A stretch of 64,000 bases of DNA from Flavobacterium chilense (GCF_001602525.1 NZ_LSYT01000005.1:248001-312000); one strand, 5' to 3'; numbered from the stretch's first letter, positions 17,064-28,640 are shown. The notes: a model not told the origin generated them from the sequence alone. A program made the numbers and translations.

Positions 17064-17873
17064 CTAATAATCCCATCTTCTGAGTTTGTTAAGCTCTTCC
17101 TGAACTTTGATCTCTTCGGCTGGAATCACTTTTAAAAACGATGGATGTTGCTCAATAGCATATTCTACTTTTTCAACTATTTCATCGATAGTATCATTTT
17201 CGTAATCAATATCAAGTGGCTCTTTGATGATGAAAGATTGCAGGATACCTTTTTTCTTCATTCGCAATCCCTTTTTATCAAATGAACGACGGAAACCGTC
17301 AATAACAATAGGAATTACGATTGGTTTGTGCTGTTTGATAATATGTGCAGTTCCTTTACGAACAGGTTTAAACGATTTTGTTGTGCCTTGCGGAAATGTA
17401 ATTACCCAGCCATCTTCAAGCGCAATTCTGATGTTTTCGGTATCGTTAGGATTAACCTCTCTTTTTTCGGTAACATCAACACCTTTTGCCCGCCAGGTTC
17501 TTTCTACAGTAATTGCTCCTACATAGGCTAAAATTCTAGGTAATAAACCAGCCTGCATGGTTTCTTTTGCAGCTACATAATAAATATTCATTTTAGGTTG
17601 CCACAGATAACCAATATTCTTAATATTATCCTGACGTCCGCTTAAACTTGCATTAAATACATGAAACATAGCCACAACATCAGCAAAATAAGTCTGGTGA
17701 TTGGATATAAACAATACATTAGTATCAGGCAATGTTTTAATAATCTCAGATCCTTCAATCTGCAAATCATTAAACCCTCTGTATCTTCGGTGTGTCATAG
17801 CACCCAAAATACGGATTAACCATTTCTTGATGAATAATATATGTCCAAAAGGATTTCGTTTAAACAATCCCAT
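17064..17873 (-). CDS. 1-acyl-sn-glycerol-3-phosphate acyltransferase-like protein (PlsC family)
   Basis: 269 aa. The HX4D catalytic motif is seen in SNHQTYFADVV (about 57-67) and the glycerol-phosphate binding motif in FPQGTTKSF, where the family usually has FPEGTR; Glu is replaced by Gln. Other family blocks are AYVGAITVERTW and IVIPIVIDGFRRSF. It transfers an acyl chain to lysophosphatidate or a related lipid at the inner membrane. The Gln in the PEGTR-like motif suggests a variant acceptor. Single gene. Confidence 0.85.
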   Translation of the reverse strand: MGLFKRNPFGHILFIKKWLIRILGAMTHRRYRGFNDLQIEGSEIIKTLPDTNVLFISNHQTYFADVVAMFHVFNASLSGRQDNIKNIGYLWQPKMNIYYVAAKETMQAGLLPRILAYVGAITVERTWRAKGVDVTEKREVNPNDTENIRIALEDGWVITFPQGTTKSFKPVRKGTAHIIKQHKPIVIPIVIDGFRRSFDKKGLRMKKKGILQSFIIKEPLDIDYENDTIDEIVEKVEYAIEQHPSFLKVIPAEEIKVQEELNKLRRWDY

Positions 17874-17998
17874 AGCTGTTTATTGTATTTTTTTGTTAGC
17901 ACGCAAACATACAAAAATTATTCTTTGAGCAATAGTAATAAACAATTTCAAAAATAAATTGTTATCCTAATGAATATCAAATTGTTAATTTTGAGTTA

Positions 17999-18655
17999 TT
18001 ACACATTTGCTTCAAAAGTCATTTTCAAAACATCTCTCAATTCACTTAAAATCATAGCTGTCGCTCCCCAAACGATATGATTCTGGATATTAAATGCCGG
18101 AACTAAAATATTATTTCCGTAAGAAGTTGACAATGTGGCCTCGGTAATAATTTCATCATTTAAAAACACTGAAAGCGGCAATTCGATTATATCCGCTACT
18201 TCTCTTATATCCGGATAAAAAGAAAGTTCTTCTTTCGATATTCCTAAAAACGGATGTACCAGAAAATTACTTGGCGGAATATACATTGGCGTAAAATGCC
18301 TGATTACTTCTATTTTCTCTGGCGCAACACCTACTTCTTCCTGTGTTTCTCTTAAAGCTGTTTCCTGATAATCTGCATCTGAGCTTTCATATTTTCCTCC
18401 CGGAAAAGCAATTTGCGACGAATGAACTCCATTATAAGCATTTCGAACAATTAAAATCAAATGCGTTTTTTCATTTTTAGGATAAAGCAGCATCATTACA
18501 GCTGCAATTCTGGGGTTTTCAATTTTTAAATCAGGGTTTTTCAAAGCTGCAATTCGTTCCTTCGGAGCCATTTTTATATGCGAAGCAACTGCCGGCAGCT
18601 CAACTGGAATTAAATTAGGAACATATTGTAAAAAATCTTGAAAATCCATATTCAA
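17999..18655 (-). CDS. Nudix hydrolase, CoA pyrophosphatase-like
   Basis: 218 aa. The Nudix box is intact: GGKYESSDADYQETALRETQEEVGV fits G-x5-E-x7-REUxEExGU with a two-residue insertion typical of the CoA-pyrophosphatase (NUDT7/YeaB) group. The block LNPDLKIENPRIAAVMMLLYP and NAYNGVHSSQIAFPGG (UPF0035-like, with Ser-Gln-Ile before the box) supports this group. Probable substrate CoA or its thioesters, cleaved to 3',5'-ADP and phosphopantetheine. Divergent from the DUF4268 gene. Confidence 0.86.
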   Translation of the reverse strand: MNMDFQDFLQYVPNLIPVELPAVASHIKMAPKERIAALKNPDLKIENPRIAAVMMLLYPKNEKTHLILIVRNAYNGVHSSQIAFPGGKYESSDADYQETALRETQEEVGVAPEKIEVIRHFTPMYIPPSNFLVHPFLGISKEELSFYPDIREVADIIELPLSVFLNDEIITEATLSTSYGNNILVPAFNIQNHIVWGATAMILSELRDVLKMTFEANV

Positions 18656-18740
18656 AGTTTATTTTTGTATTTTCAAATAAAATATAAATATAGTCCAGAA
18701 AACGCGGTTCTACAAGTTTTCTAAAATCAAAGCCATAAAA

Positions 18741-19178
18741 ATGTACAGCAGAGAAGAATCACAAAGATTAAAAAGAGAGTTTTGGGTGGCTTTCGCCGAA
18801 AAATATCCACGTAAATGGGTACTTTATGATACCAAGATTAAAGATTTCTCTTTTAAGTTTTATGTAGACAATAAAAAAGCACAGGTTTTAATTGATATTG
18901 AACAGAGAAGTGATGAAAAAAGAATTGCTTATTTCGAGAAATTAGAAGCTTTAAAAAGTATTCTGGAAGAAGAATTTATCAAAGATCTGGTCTTCGAAAA
19001 AAACTATACGCTCGAAAGCGGCAAGACTATTAGCCGAATCTGGGTCGAAAAATTAGGCGTTGGTTTCAGCAATCGCAATAACTGGGATGCTATTTTTGAT
19101 TTTTTCAACGAAAACATGCATGCTTTGGAAATGTTTTATTTAGAGTATGATGAGTTCATTAAAGATATTGAATCTTAA
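18741..19178 (+). CDS. DUF4268 domain protein
   Basis: 145 aa, cytoplasmic. The sequence (KREFWVAFAEKYPRKW at the start, VLIDIEQRSDEKRIAYFEKLEALKSILEEEF, RIWVEKLGVGFSNRNNWDAIFDFFNENM) matches DUF4268, which in other proteins sits near restriction-like nuclease domains but here stands alone. No catalytic triad is visible. Function unknown. It is followed by a repeat stretch and a strong terminator. Confidence 0.8.
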   Translation: MYSREESQRLKREFWVAFAEKYPRKWVLYDTKIKDFSFKFYVDNKKAQVLIDIEQRSDEKRIAYFEKLEALKSILEEEFIKDLVFEKNYTLESGKTISRIWVEKLGVGFSNRNNWDAIFDFFNENMHALEMFYLEYDEFIKDIES

Positions 19179-19180
19179 AG

Positions 19181-19225
19181 AAAGATACTAAGGTGCTGAG
19201 ACGTTAAGGTTCTAAGGCTTTTAAA
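19181..19225. repeat. CAAAGGTTC-type degenerate repeat
   Basis: Units AAGATACTAAGGTGCTGAG and ACGTTAAGGTTCTAAGG, about 20 nt apart, directly after the DUF4268 stop. Related to the other post-stop repeats in this window. Confidence 0.5.
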
Positions 19226-19229
19226 TAAT

Positions 19230-19262
19230 AAACCCGACAGTTTTTAAACGCTGTCGGGTTTT
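19230..19262. terminator. Bidirectional intrinsic terminator
   Basis: AAACCCGACAG and CTGTCGGGTTT form an 11-bp stem with a 10-nt loop and a T tract on the plus side; an A tract gives the minus-strand counterpart. It serves the convergent genes ending at 19178 and 19267. Confidence 0.85.
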
Positions 19263-19266
19263 TCAT

Positions 19267-19680
19267 TTAAACACTAAATATATTATAAACGATAATATGG
19301 TTGTCGTAATTGATGTAAAGTTGCTTACGATAATCTTGTTTTTTGCGGGTAATAATAGAAAGTTTACATTCTTTACCATCGTTGTCTTTGCACATAAACG
19401 AGTACACAATATCAGTATCATTTTCTTCACGTTCGATATAATCCAGGATATTAAACAGTTGAATTTCCTGCGAGTAGACCACAATTCTATGTTTGTTGGT
19501 ATCGAGAATTACAGATAAATTGACCAAATCAAGATTGGACCATTCACCCCATTTTCCTCTTTCATTTTTCTCTAAAACACTAAACCCTGATGTCCTGAAT
19601 TTATAAGACTGACTATAAGTTTGCTGGAAACCTAGTCCTAAAAAAAGCAACAGCGTAAAAGTGCGTATAAAATTCATCAT
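19267..19680 (-). CDS. Exported hypothetical protein
   Basis: 137 aa, family not recognised. Signal peptide 1-24 (FIRTFTLLLFLGLGFQQTYSQ). The mature part is beta-rich with SVILDTNKHRIVVYSQEIQLFNI and SFMCKDNDGKECKLSIIT. It carries two Cys that could form a disulfide. It starts 17 nt after the stop of the nitronate monooxygenase-like gene, so it is probably the last gene of that operon. Confidence 0.7.
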   Translation of the reverse strand: MMNFIRTFTLLLFLGLGFQQTYSQSYKFRTSGFSVLEKNERGKWGEWSNLDLVNLSVILDTNKHRIVVYSQEIQLFNILDYIEREENDTDIVYSFMCKDNDGKECKLSIITRKKQDYRKQLYINYDNHIIVYNIFSV

Positions 19681-19697
19681 ATTTTTCTAGCAGGTAA

Positions 19698-20642
19698 TTA
19701 AAACTCAAATTTAGCCTTTTCCTGGCGGGCAATTTCAAATTCAGCAATCATTTCCTGAACAATTTTTTCTACGGGTAAAATTTCATGAATTAAACCTGCT
19801 ATTTGTCCAATCTCGAGTTCACCTTCTTCAAGATCTCCCTCAAACATTCCTTTTTTGGCTCTTGCTCTGCCTAAAAGCTGTACTAAATCTTCTTTTGAAG
19901 GGCATTTTTCATATAATTCCTGAACGTCCTGATAGAATTTATTCTTCACCAAACGAACAGGAGCTAATTCTTTCAATGTCAAATGAGTATCTCCTTCTTT
20001 AACTTTAACTATAGTTTCTTTAAAATTATTGTGTGCAGATGATTCTATAGACGCTGCAAAACGACTTCCAACCTGTACACCATCAGCGCCAAGTATCATC
20101 GTAGCAAGCATTCCTCTTCCAGTGGCGATTCCTCCTGCAGCAATAATCGGAATCTGAACTTTTTCTTTCACCATTGGGATCAGAGCTAAAGTTGTGGTTT
20201 CATCACGTCCGTTGTGTCCGCCTGCTTCAAAACCTTCAGCAACGATTGCATCCACTCCTGCTTCCTGTGCTTTTAAAGCAAAAATGCTGCTACTTACAAC
20301 ATGCACGACTGTAATTCCTTTTTCTTTTAAGAAAGAAGTCCAGGTTTTAGGGTTTCCTGCTGATGTAAAAACAATTTTTACTCCTTCTTCGATCACAATA
20401 TTCATGATTTCTTCGATATTGGGATACAACATTGGAATATTAACACCAAAAGGTTTGTCTGTAACTTTTTTACATTTCTGAATGTGCTCACGCAAAATTT
20501 CCGGATACATTGAACCTGCACCAATTAAACCTAAACCTCCGGCATTACTTACGGCAGAAGCCAGTTTATATCCGCTGTTCCAAATCATTCCTCCCTGAAT
20601 AATTGGATATTTTATATTAAAAAGCTGGGTAATTTTATTCAT
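19698..20642 (-). CDS. NAD(P)H-dependent flavin oxidoreductase (nitronate monooxygenase / FabK-like)
   Basis: 314 aa TIM-barrel FMN enzyme. Family blocks: KYPIIQGGMIWNSGYKLASAVSNAGGLGLIGAGSM, DAIVAEGFEAGGHNGRD (with the His used in nitronate monooxygenases), PIIAAGGIATGRGMLATMILGADGVQVGSRFAAS. Both nitronate monooxygenases and the enoyl-ACP reductase FabK share these, and the sequence alone does not decide between them. It lies 12 nt after the peptidase stop. Confidence 0.85.
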   Translation of the reverse strand: MNKITQLFNIKYPIIQGGMIWNSGYKLASAVSNAGGLGLIGAGSMYPEILREHIQKCKKVTDKPFGVNIPMLYPNIEEIMNIVIEEGVKIVFTSAGNPKTWTSFLKEKGITVVHVVSSSIFALKAQEAGVDAIVAEGFEAGGHNGRDETTTLALIPMVKEKVQIPIIAAGGIATGRGMLATMILGADGVQVGSRFAASIESSAHNNFKETIVKVKEGDTHLTLKELAPVRLVKNKFYQDVQELYEKCPSKEDLVQLLGRARAKKGMFEGDLEEGELEIGQIAGLIHEILPVEKIVQEMIAEFEIARQEKAKFEF

Positions 20643-20654
20643 TCAAAAATGCTG

Positions 20655-22256
20655 TTATTGTTTGATTAGCTTTCCTGTTTTGTGTAAATCGTCAGAATCA
20701 AAAGTATAAAAATAGAGTCCGCTTTTTAGATTTTCAACAGAAAGAACCGGGTTTTGATTTGTTATTTGTTTTTCGATTACTTTTTGTCCTAAAATGGAGT
20801 AAACCGAAACTGAAGCTGTATTATTTTCAAACAGAAATGAAACTGTTGTTTGTGCAGGATTAGGATATATTGAAAAAAGAGATTTTGAAGCCTCAAAAGT
20901 TGCTGTACCTAAAGTTGATCCAAAATTTGGAATTCCATAACCATAATTATTATTAGGGGCACTATACCTATCTGCAGACTGAAGAACCATTTGTCTGATT
21001 TCTTTATTTGTTTTTGATGGAAACGCCTGCCATAGACAAGCAATCATTCCTGCCATGATCGGGCATGAAAAAGATGTTCCGTCTGCTACTCCAATATTTC
21101 CGGCAGTATCTGAAACAACTGCAGAACTTCCTAAAGCCATGACGTCCGGCTTTACTCTTCCATCATAACTTGGACCTATAGAACTAAAACCGGTTTTTGT
21201 TTTTGAAGCTGTAACTGCTCCAACAGTAATTACCGAAACTGCATCGGCAGGACCACCAATATGAGGTTCAGAAGTAGCTCCTTCATTTCCTGCTGATGCC
21301 ACCACAATAATCCCTTTACTAAAAGCAATTTCAGCACCTCGCGAAATAAAATTCGTTGAGCCATTCATGTCGCTATAATTATGACTATAATTCGGATTAT
21401 CAAATTTAAAATATCCCAATGATGTGGTAATAATATCAACTCCTAAAGCATCTGCTTTTTCAGCTGCTTCAACCCAATATGATTCTTCAACAGGATTTTC
21501 GGTAGGATCATATTCCGTAATAAACAAATAGTAAGAAGCATCAGGAGCAGTGCCTATCAAAGCATTTTCTTTATATCCGCCCATCGTTGAGAGTACCATT
21601 GTTCCGTGATCATCGCCTGTGAAGAAATTTTCATTTCTATTGACAAAATCATAACCGCCTAAGATTTGATTATTATCAATGAGTTTTTTAAAGGGTTGTG
21701 CCGTATTTACACCCGGAAAACCGGCATCTAAAACTGCTATTATTTTACCTGAACCGGTTTTATTTTGTTGATGCAAAACCTGTCCGTTAAGCATTTGGAT
21801 TTGATTTGCAGAAGTTCCATAAGCATAATTGATTGTAGTTTTAAGCTTATCTTTTGTTTGGGCAGTCTGATTTTCTGAAACTTTTTTTGAGGAAACATTT
21901 AAAGTTCTATTGGCAAAAACTACTTTATCGACAAATGATAATGTTTTTAATGCCAAAATATTAGCTTCAGTTCCACGGATATGAAGTGCATTCAACCATT
22001 TCGATTGCGCCATTACAGTTATTCCTATGCTTAATTTTACCTGATTTATATAGGTATCTTCTACAGGAACATCTGTAAGATCCAAAGCAATATTTTGATT
22101 CGTTCTGCGATCTAATGCTCGTTGCGAAAGCATTGTTGCAGGATTATCCAAAAAGGTTTGCGCATTGGGTTTGTCTTTAAAATAAACCCATCCATCTTCT
22201 TGCGAAAACATCGCAGCCGAAAAAACCAATAAAAGAAATGTAAAATAGTATTTCAT
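20655..22256 (-). CDS. S8 family serine peptidase with type IX secretion C-terminal domain
   Basis: 533 aa. Signal peptide 1-18, propeptide to about 160, subtilisin domain with the triad Asp177 (VLDAG), His217 (DDHGT) and Ser395 (GTSFSCP), and oxyanion Asn323 (SAGNEG). Residues about 460-533 form a Por/T9SS type A sorting domain (SIYPNPAQTTV, YSILGQKV, LKSGLYFYTF, GKLIKQ). It is therefore predicted to be exported through the type IX system and attached to or released from the cell surface. First gene of a likely three-gene operon. Confidence 0.92.
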   Translation of the reverse strand: MKYYFTFLLLVFSAAMFSQEDGWVYFKDKPNAQTFLDNPATMLSQRALDRRTNQNIALDLTDVPVEDTYINQVKLSIGITVMAQSKWLNALHIRGTEANILALKTLSFVDKVVFANRTLNVSSKKVSENQTAQTKDKLKTTINYAYGTSANQIQMLNGQVLHQQNKTGSGKIIAVLDAGFPGVNTAQPFKKLIDNNQILGGYDFVNRNENFFTGDDHGTMVLSTMGGYKENALIGTAPDASYYLFITEYDPTENPVEESYWVEAAEKADALGVDIITTSLGYFKFDNPNYSHNYSDMNGSTNFISRGAEIAFSKGIIVVASAGNEGATSEPHIGGPADAVSVITVGAVTASKTKTGFSSIGPSYDGRVKPDVMALGSSAVVSDTAGNIGVADGTSFSCPIMAGMIACLWQAFPSKTNKEIRQMVLQSADRYSAPNNNYGYGIPNFGSTLGTATFEASKSLFSIYPNPAQTTVSFLFENNTASVSVYSILGQKVIEKQITNQNPVLSVENLKSGLYFYTFDSDDLHKTGKLIKQ

Positions 22257-22301
22257 AGTTTACTTTTTTAAAAGACAAAGTCTCCGTAAAAAAGTATAAA
22301 G

Positions 22302-23489
22302 CTAAGAAATTACTCCCGAACCAACTAATTCATTTTCTAAATACCAGGCAACAAACTGACCTTCAGTAATGGCTGATTGCGCTTCTTCAAACTGAACATA
22401 CATTCCGTCTTCAAATTGGTGTAAAGTTGCTTTTTGCAAAGGCTGACGGTAACGAATTCTCGCCATTACTTCCATCGTCTGACCTGTTTTTAAAGCTAAA
22501 TCAGCACGAACCCAGTGCACTTCAGAGTTTCCAACGAATAATGCTTTTTTAAACAATCCCGGATGATTGCTTGTTAAACCTGTATAAATAGTATTAGTAT
22601 CAACATCTGTAGCGATCACAAATAACGGGTCTGTAGTTCCGCCAACGTTAAGCCCTTTTCTTTGTCCGTTTGTAAAATAATGTGCTCCCTGATGTTTCCC
22701 TAACACTTTTCCCATTGTTGGAAGATAGTGCGGTTTTTGGGCCTCAATTTTCAATTCTTCTTCTAAAGATAATCCAGCTTGTTTTTCAACATTATAAATT
22801 GGATCATTTTTATCAATCTGAATTATTTGTCCTTCTTTGGGTTGCAATTTTTGTTGTAAAAATTCCGGCAAACGAACTTTACCAATAAAACATAATCCTT
22901 GCGAATCTTTCTTTTCGGCAGTAACCAATTCCATTTCAGCCGCTATTTCGCGTACTTCCGGTTTTGTTAATGCTCCAATTGGAAACAATGCTTTAGATAA
23001 TTGTTCTTGTGACAGCTGACATAAAAAATAAGACTGATCTTTGTTAACGTCATTTCCGGCAATCAATTGATATACCGTTTTTCCATCCACTTCAATTTCG
23101 CTTTTTTGACAATAATGACCTGTTGCTACATAATCAGCACCAAGACTTAAAGCAATTTTCATGAAAACATCAAATTTGATTTCGCGGTTACAAAGTACGT
23201 CAGGATTTGGAGTTCTCCCTTTTTCGTATTCATTGAACATATAGTCAACGATTTTTTCTTTGTATTCTTCGCTTAAATCTACAGTCTGAAACGGTATGCC
23301 AAGTTTTTCAGCTACTAATAAAGCATCATTACTATCTTCTAACCACGGACATTCATTAGAAATAGTAACCGAATCATCATGCCAGTTTTTCATAAAAAGG
23401 CCAATAACTTCGTATCCTTGTTGTTGCAATAAATAGGCTGCAACACTCGAATCTACTCCACCGGAAAGTCCAACAACTACACGTTTCAT
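22302..23489 (-). CDS. mnmA: tRNA-specific 2-thiouridylase MnmA
   Basis: 395 aa. It installs sulfur on U34 of tRNA-Lys, Glu and Gln. The PP-loop motif [15 protein letters not shown] starts the protein; the catalytic cysteines are C100 ([11 protein letters not shown]) and C200 (SQGLCFIGK). The C-terminal beta-barrel contributes [10 protein letters not shown] and RIRYRQ. Cytoplasmic. It has its own promoter and is separated by 45 nt from the peptidase gene downstream. Confidence 0.96.
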   Translation of the reverse strand: MKRVVVGLSGGVDSSVAAYLLQQQGYEVIGLFMKNWHDDSVTISNECPWLEDSNDALLVAEKLGIPFQTVDLSEEYKEKIVDYMFNEYEKGRTPNPDVLCNREIKFDVFMKIALSLGADYVATGHYCQKSEIEVDGKTVYQLIAGNDVNKDQSYFLCQLSQEQLSKALFPIGALTKPEVREIAAEMELVTAEKKDSQGLCFIGKVRLPEFLQQKLQPKEGQIIQIDKNDPIYNVEKQAGLSLEEELKIEAQKPHYLPTMGKVLGKHQGAHYFTNGQRKGLNVGGTTDPLFVIATDVDTNTIYTGLTSNHPGLFKKALFVGNSEVHWVRADLALKTGQTMEVMARIRYRQPLQKATLHQFEDGMYVQFEEAQSAITEGQFVAWYLENELVGSGVIS

Positions 23490-23518
23490 TCTAAATCGTT
23501 TATATTTTTACAAGGGTG

Positions 23519-23526
23519 CAAAGATA
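23519..23526 (-). promoter_or_regulatory. -7 box for mnmA
   Basis: TATCTTTG on the minus strand, followed by CACCC, 30 nt before the mnmA ATG. No clear -33 TTG. Confidence 0.55.
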
Positions 23527-23626
23527 AGCCCTATTTTTGATAATTGTGGTAGTTTTGATTAGTTTATATAATGACGTTGTAGATAAAACTTATTATTAAA
23601 AAATAATTTGGTTTTTAAAACGGCTA

Positions 23627-24343
23627 TTAATTCATTTTAGGTTTTGAATCGGCTTTATAGCTCTCCTTTGGATCACTCATATTAACTTCTTTGATCAATT
23701 TACCTTTTAAGTAAAATTGCCACATATTGGCTTTTTTTCCGTTTACAAATTTTCCTTTTGAAGCCACTACTCCATCTGCATCATAAAAAACGGCATCACC
23801 ATTGTATTCGTTATTTTTATAAGTTGTTTGTTCAAGGATCGTTCCGTTTTGTCCATATTTTTTATAAACTCCTTCTTTAGAACCATTTACATAGTTTATT
23901 TCTTCGGCAATTTTAGCATTTGGATAATAAACCGTTCTAAGGCCTTCTAATTTACCATTTTTATAGTTTTCAAGTGTCATTACTACTTTTGAAGCTTTAT
24001 GATAATATTTCCATTCCCCTTCACGGGCTTTACCAATCTCTTTTCCTTCACTTACTTTATTTTTATTCTGATCATAAAAAATAGTGTATGAACTTCCGTC
24101 ATTAGCTGTAAAATCACGAGTTGCTATAACATCTCCTTTTTTGGTATCATCAAAAAATTTAAATATTCCGGTTTCTTTTCCATGATCAAAAGTTCCTTCG
24201 TAACGAGGACGTTTGGACACTTCGTAAGTCCCTTTCCAGACTCCGTCTTTTTTTCCGCTAGCGTCTGTTTTATTAAAATCCTGTGCACTTACCAAAAAGG
24301 TGTTTAAGAAAAGTAACCCTATAATTATTCTTTTATAAATCAT
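23627..24343 (-). CDS. YwqK-family MORN-repeat-like exported protein
   Basis: 238 aa with a signal peptide (1-20, LVSAQ). The rest is a series of MORN-variant repeats of about 22 residues (DGVWKGTYEVSKRPRYEGTF, GKAREGEWKYYHKASK, NGKLEGLRTVYYPNAK, NGSKEGVYKKYGQNG, NEYNGDAVFYDADG, GKKANMWQFYLKGK). Such proteins are often labelled YwqK-family antitoxin, but there is no toxin gene next to it, and the signal peptide argues for an envelope role. Function unknown. Confidence 0.8.
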   Translation of the reverse strand: MIYKRIIIGLLFLNTFLVSAQDFNKTDASGKKDGVWKGTYEVSKRPRYEGTFDHGKETGIFKFFDDTKKGDVIATRDFTANDGSSYTIFYDQNKNKVSEGKEIGKAREGEWKYYHKASKVVMTLENYKNGKLEGLRTVYYPNAKIAEEINYVNGSKEGVYKKYGQNGTILEQTTYKNNEYNGDAVFYDADGVVASKGKFVNGKKANMWQFYLKGKLIKEVNMSDPKESYKADSKPKMN

Positions 24344-24400
24344 TTTTATTTCATTTTAAACTTTAACGAAACTGAGCTTAATAAAGTATGTTGCTAAAAT

Positions 24401-24431
24401 AAAAAAATCCCGATGAATCGGGATTTTTTTA
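24401..24431. terminator. Bidirectional intrinsic terminator after yidC
   Basis: AAAAAATCCCGAT and ATCGGGATTTTTT form a perfect stem with a 2-nt apex and A/T tracts on both sides. It ends the pyrG-yidC unit; the next gene on the same strand starts at 24343. Confidence 0.85.
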
Positions 24432-24436
24432 TTTTA

Positions 24437-26353
24437 TTATTTCTTTTTATTCTGAGCTTTTGCAGCTTCTTGTTGTTCCATTACTTCCTGAAGACGTTGC
24501 TGAAACTTGCTTTGCTTTTTAGGCTCTTTTAATTTATTCTCTTGTATCTGAGCATGAATTTTATCTGTATCTACAATGTAGTTTTTAATTACAAACATAA
24601 TTCCAATAGTAATTAAGTTAGATATAAAGTTGTATAAACTCAAACCTGCACCATAACTATTAAAGAAAATTAACATCATTAATGGCGAAACATAAATCAT
24701 GATTTTCATCATTTTTGCCATATCCGGCATACCTTCTTGCTGAGGCGCTGCCATTTGCTGATCTCCTGAAGTCATTTTCATGTAGAAGAAAATCGCAACT
24801 GCTGCCAAAATTGGGAACAAACTAATATGATCTCCATATAACGGAATGTGGAATGGTAATTTTACAACAGCATCAAATGATGATAAATCGTCTGCCCAAA
24901 GAAATCCTTTTTGTCTTAACTCAAAAGCTGATGGGAAGAACTGGAATGACGCATACATAAACGGAAGCTGAATCAATGCCGGAATACATCCTGCCATTGG
25001 GTTTACTCCTGCTTTGTTGTACAGTTTCATTGTTTCCTGTTGTTTTTTCATTGGGTCTTTTTTGAATTTTTCTCCCAACTCTGTAATCTCCGGACGTAAA
25101 ACTTTCATTTTTGCCTGAGACAGGAATGACTTATAGGTAATTGGCGACATTGCCAATTTGATGATAATCGTAAAAATGATAATCGCAATTCCTAATGACA
25201 ATCCAATTGTCGAACTTAAGAACCCGAATAACGGAATAAAGATCCATTTGTTGATCCAACCGAAAATTCCCCAACCTAATGGAATAATTTTCTCGAAATT
25301 TTTATCGTACGATTTTAAAATTTTATAATCAGCTGGTCCAAAATACCAGTTCATTTTGTAATCAACTTCTCCGTTTGTAAAAGCCAAAGGAACTGTTGCT
25401 TTAAATTGTTTGGTAAAAACAGTATCTATTTTTTCATCCTTAACTAAATTATCTGATTGTAATTTCGATTTTTCGAATGGTTTATCAGTAGATAAGATAG
25501 TAGTAAAAAAGTGTTGTTTGAAAGCTACATAACTTACTTTTTCAGGAGTTTCTTCTTTTCCTGTACCGTTTGGACTTACAGAACTATATTTTTCATCTCC
25601 ATACTCATACTCAATTTGAGCATAACGGTTTTCATAAGAAACACTTTTTTCGTTTCTGTATGTTTTTAAGTCCCAAACTAAATCTAATGGTTTAGACGAA
25701 TTTAAAACTTTGTTTAATCCTTGAGAACGAACATCAAAACCTACTAAATAATCGTTTGCTTTTAATACATATTTGTATTCTAAAAACTCATTAGCTCCGG
25801 CTTTCAAACGCATTGTCAGTATTTGATCAGCACCGTTTTTAGTTAATGTTGGTTCAAAAAACAGGTCTTTAGAATTTAAAGTTCTGTTATCTGTTGTTTG
25901 CAGCTGAATATTCAGATGAGAGTTATTGTCTTTAATCAATTCTACTAATTGACCTGAGTTTTTCTCAAACTTTTTAAACTCTTTTAAAGTAGCTTCAACT
26001 ATATAACCTCCTTTATTAGCAATTTTTAGTTTTATCTTTTCGTTTTCGATAGTTGTAAAACCTTCTTTAGCAGAAGGAAGTGTAGCTGAATAAGCAAAAC
26101 CTCCTAATGTTTTTTGCAATTGTGCCAATTGAACTGTATCACCAGGAGTTCCTGTAGCAGCAACTGGTAAAACAGCCGTTTTAGCTTTTTCAGCTTTCGC
26201 CTGAGCTTCTTGTTTGGCAACTAATTCTTTCTTGGCTTTTTCAGCAGCAATTTCTTTATCAGAAGGCTGATTTTGGTACATTATCCAAATCAAAATTCCG
26301 AATATCAATACAAAACCAATGATTGAATTAAGGTCTAATTTTTTTTCTTCCAT
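24437..26353 (-). CDS. yidC: Membrane protein insertase YidC
   Basis: 638 aa. An N-terminal helix (about 8-22) is followed by an Ala/Lys-rich linker, a large periplasmic beta-domain (about 75-345), and the conserved five-helix 60 kDa inner-membrane domain (about 370-605), with KIAMSPITYKSFLSQAKM and GCIPALIQLPFMYASFQFF. The C-terminus is Lys/Gln-rich, as expected for ribosome contact. It inserts and folds inner-membrane proteins with or without SecYEG. Downstream partner of pyrG with a 77-nt gap. Confidence 0.96.
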   Translation of the reverse strand: MEEKKLDLNSIIGFVLIFGILIWIMYQNQPSDKEIAAEKAKKELVAKQEAQAKAEKAKTAVLPVAATGTPGDTVQLAQLQKTLGGFAYSATLPSAKEGFTTIENEKIKLKIANKGGYIVEATLKEFKKFEKNSGQLVELIKDNNSHLNIQLQTTDNRTLNSKDLFFEPTLTKNGADQILTMRLKAGANEFLEYKYVLKANDYLVGFDVRSQGLNKVLNSSKPLDLVWDLKTYRNEKSVSYENRYAQIEYEYGDEKYSSVSPNGTGKEETPEKVSYVAFKQHFFTTILSTDKPFEKSKLQSDNLVKDEKIDTVFTKQFKATVPLAFTNGEVDYKMNWYFGPADYKILKSYDKNFEKIIPLGWGIFGWINKWIFIPLFGFLSSTIGLSLGIAIIIFTIIIKLAMSPITYKSFLSQAKMKVLRPEITELGEKFKKDPMKKQQETMKLYNKAGVNPMAGCIPALIQLPFMYASFQFFPSAFELRQKGFLWADDLSSFDAVVKLPFHIPLYGDHISLFPILAAVAIFFYMKMTSGDQQMAAPQQEGMPDMAKMMKIMIYVSPLMMLIFFNSYGAGLSLYNFISNLITIGIMFVIKNYIVDTDKIHAQIQENKLKEPKKQSKFQQRLQEVMEQQEAAKAQNKKK

Positions 26354-26430
26354 TATTTTAAAAAAAGTTATTCGTTTGAGGTTATTAGTTATCCGTTTAA
26401 GTTAAAAGTTACACCTCTTGGAATGAATTA

Positions 26431-28116
<1,686 letters not shown>

Positions 28117-28235
28117 TTAGATAATGAGATAATTTGCAAATTTTTAAATAGAACGATTACATCATTTCGTAATCGATAATTTTAACTTTTAATTAGATAT
28201 TTTTTTGAATAATCTGCTTAATAAGTTTCGATTTT

Positions 28236-28628
28236 TTATATCATTACTAAGTTGTAGAATGAGAATATAAAGAATAACCCGCTACAGCATATGTCTACTG
28301 TTACTACTTTTTTAAAATTAGATAAGCGAACTATTTTATTGATGCTAAAACGGGCGATCAATTGAATAAGAAAAAATAATAAGACTTTTATACTATAAGG
28401 ATTTAGTACAATTGCCTGACTAAAGTTAAATCTTAATATTTGAGAAAATGCTCTGGTGAGACCACGGCTTTTACAATAACTTAATGGCATTCCTTCGCAA
28501 GACGAGCGGAAACCAAAACTTAAATAAGGAAGCATAAAGCTATAAAAAAAGATAAACATGATTATTACAATAAAAATCATGTTTATCTTTTTATAGGAAT
28601 CTATTTCGTAAGAAGTTTTTCTTTCCAC
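28236..28628 (-). CDS. DUF2752-like membrane protein
   Basis: 130 aa, three predicted transmembrane segments (about 16-36, 68-90, 108-127). The segment MPLSYCKSRGLTRAFSQILRFNFSQAIVLNP matches the DUF2752 signature (usually CPxCGLTRA, here YCKSRGLTRA), so one of the usual cysteine-motif residues is changed. Function unknown. It starts 12 nt after the stop of the DUF4190 gene and is probably read with it. Confidence 0.72.
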   Translation of the reverse strand: MERKTSYEIDSYKKINMIFIVIIMFIFFYSFMLPYLSFGFRSSCEGMPLSYCKSRGLTRAFSQILRFNFSQAIVLNPYSIKVLLFFLIQLIARFSINKIVRLSNFKKVVTVDICCSGLFFIFSFYNLVMI

Positions 28629-28640
28629 AAAAGAGATTTA

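Noticed and set aside
23627..24343. Toxin-antitoxin system (YwqK-family antitoxin label)
   Set aside because: There is no adjacent toxin gene and the protein has a signal peptide.
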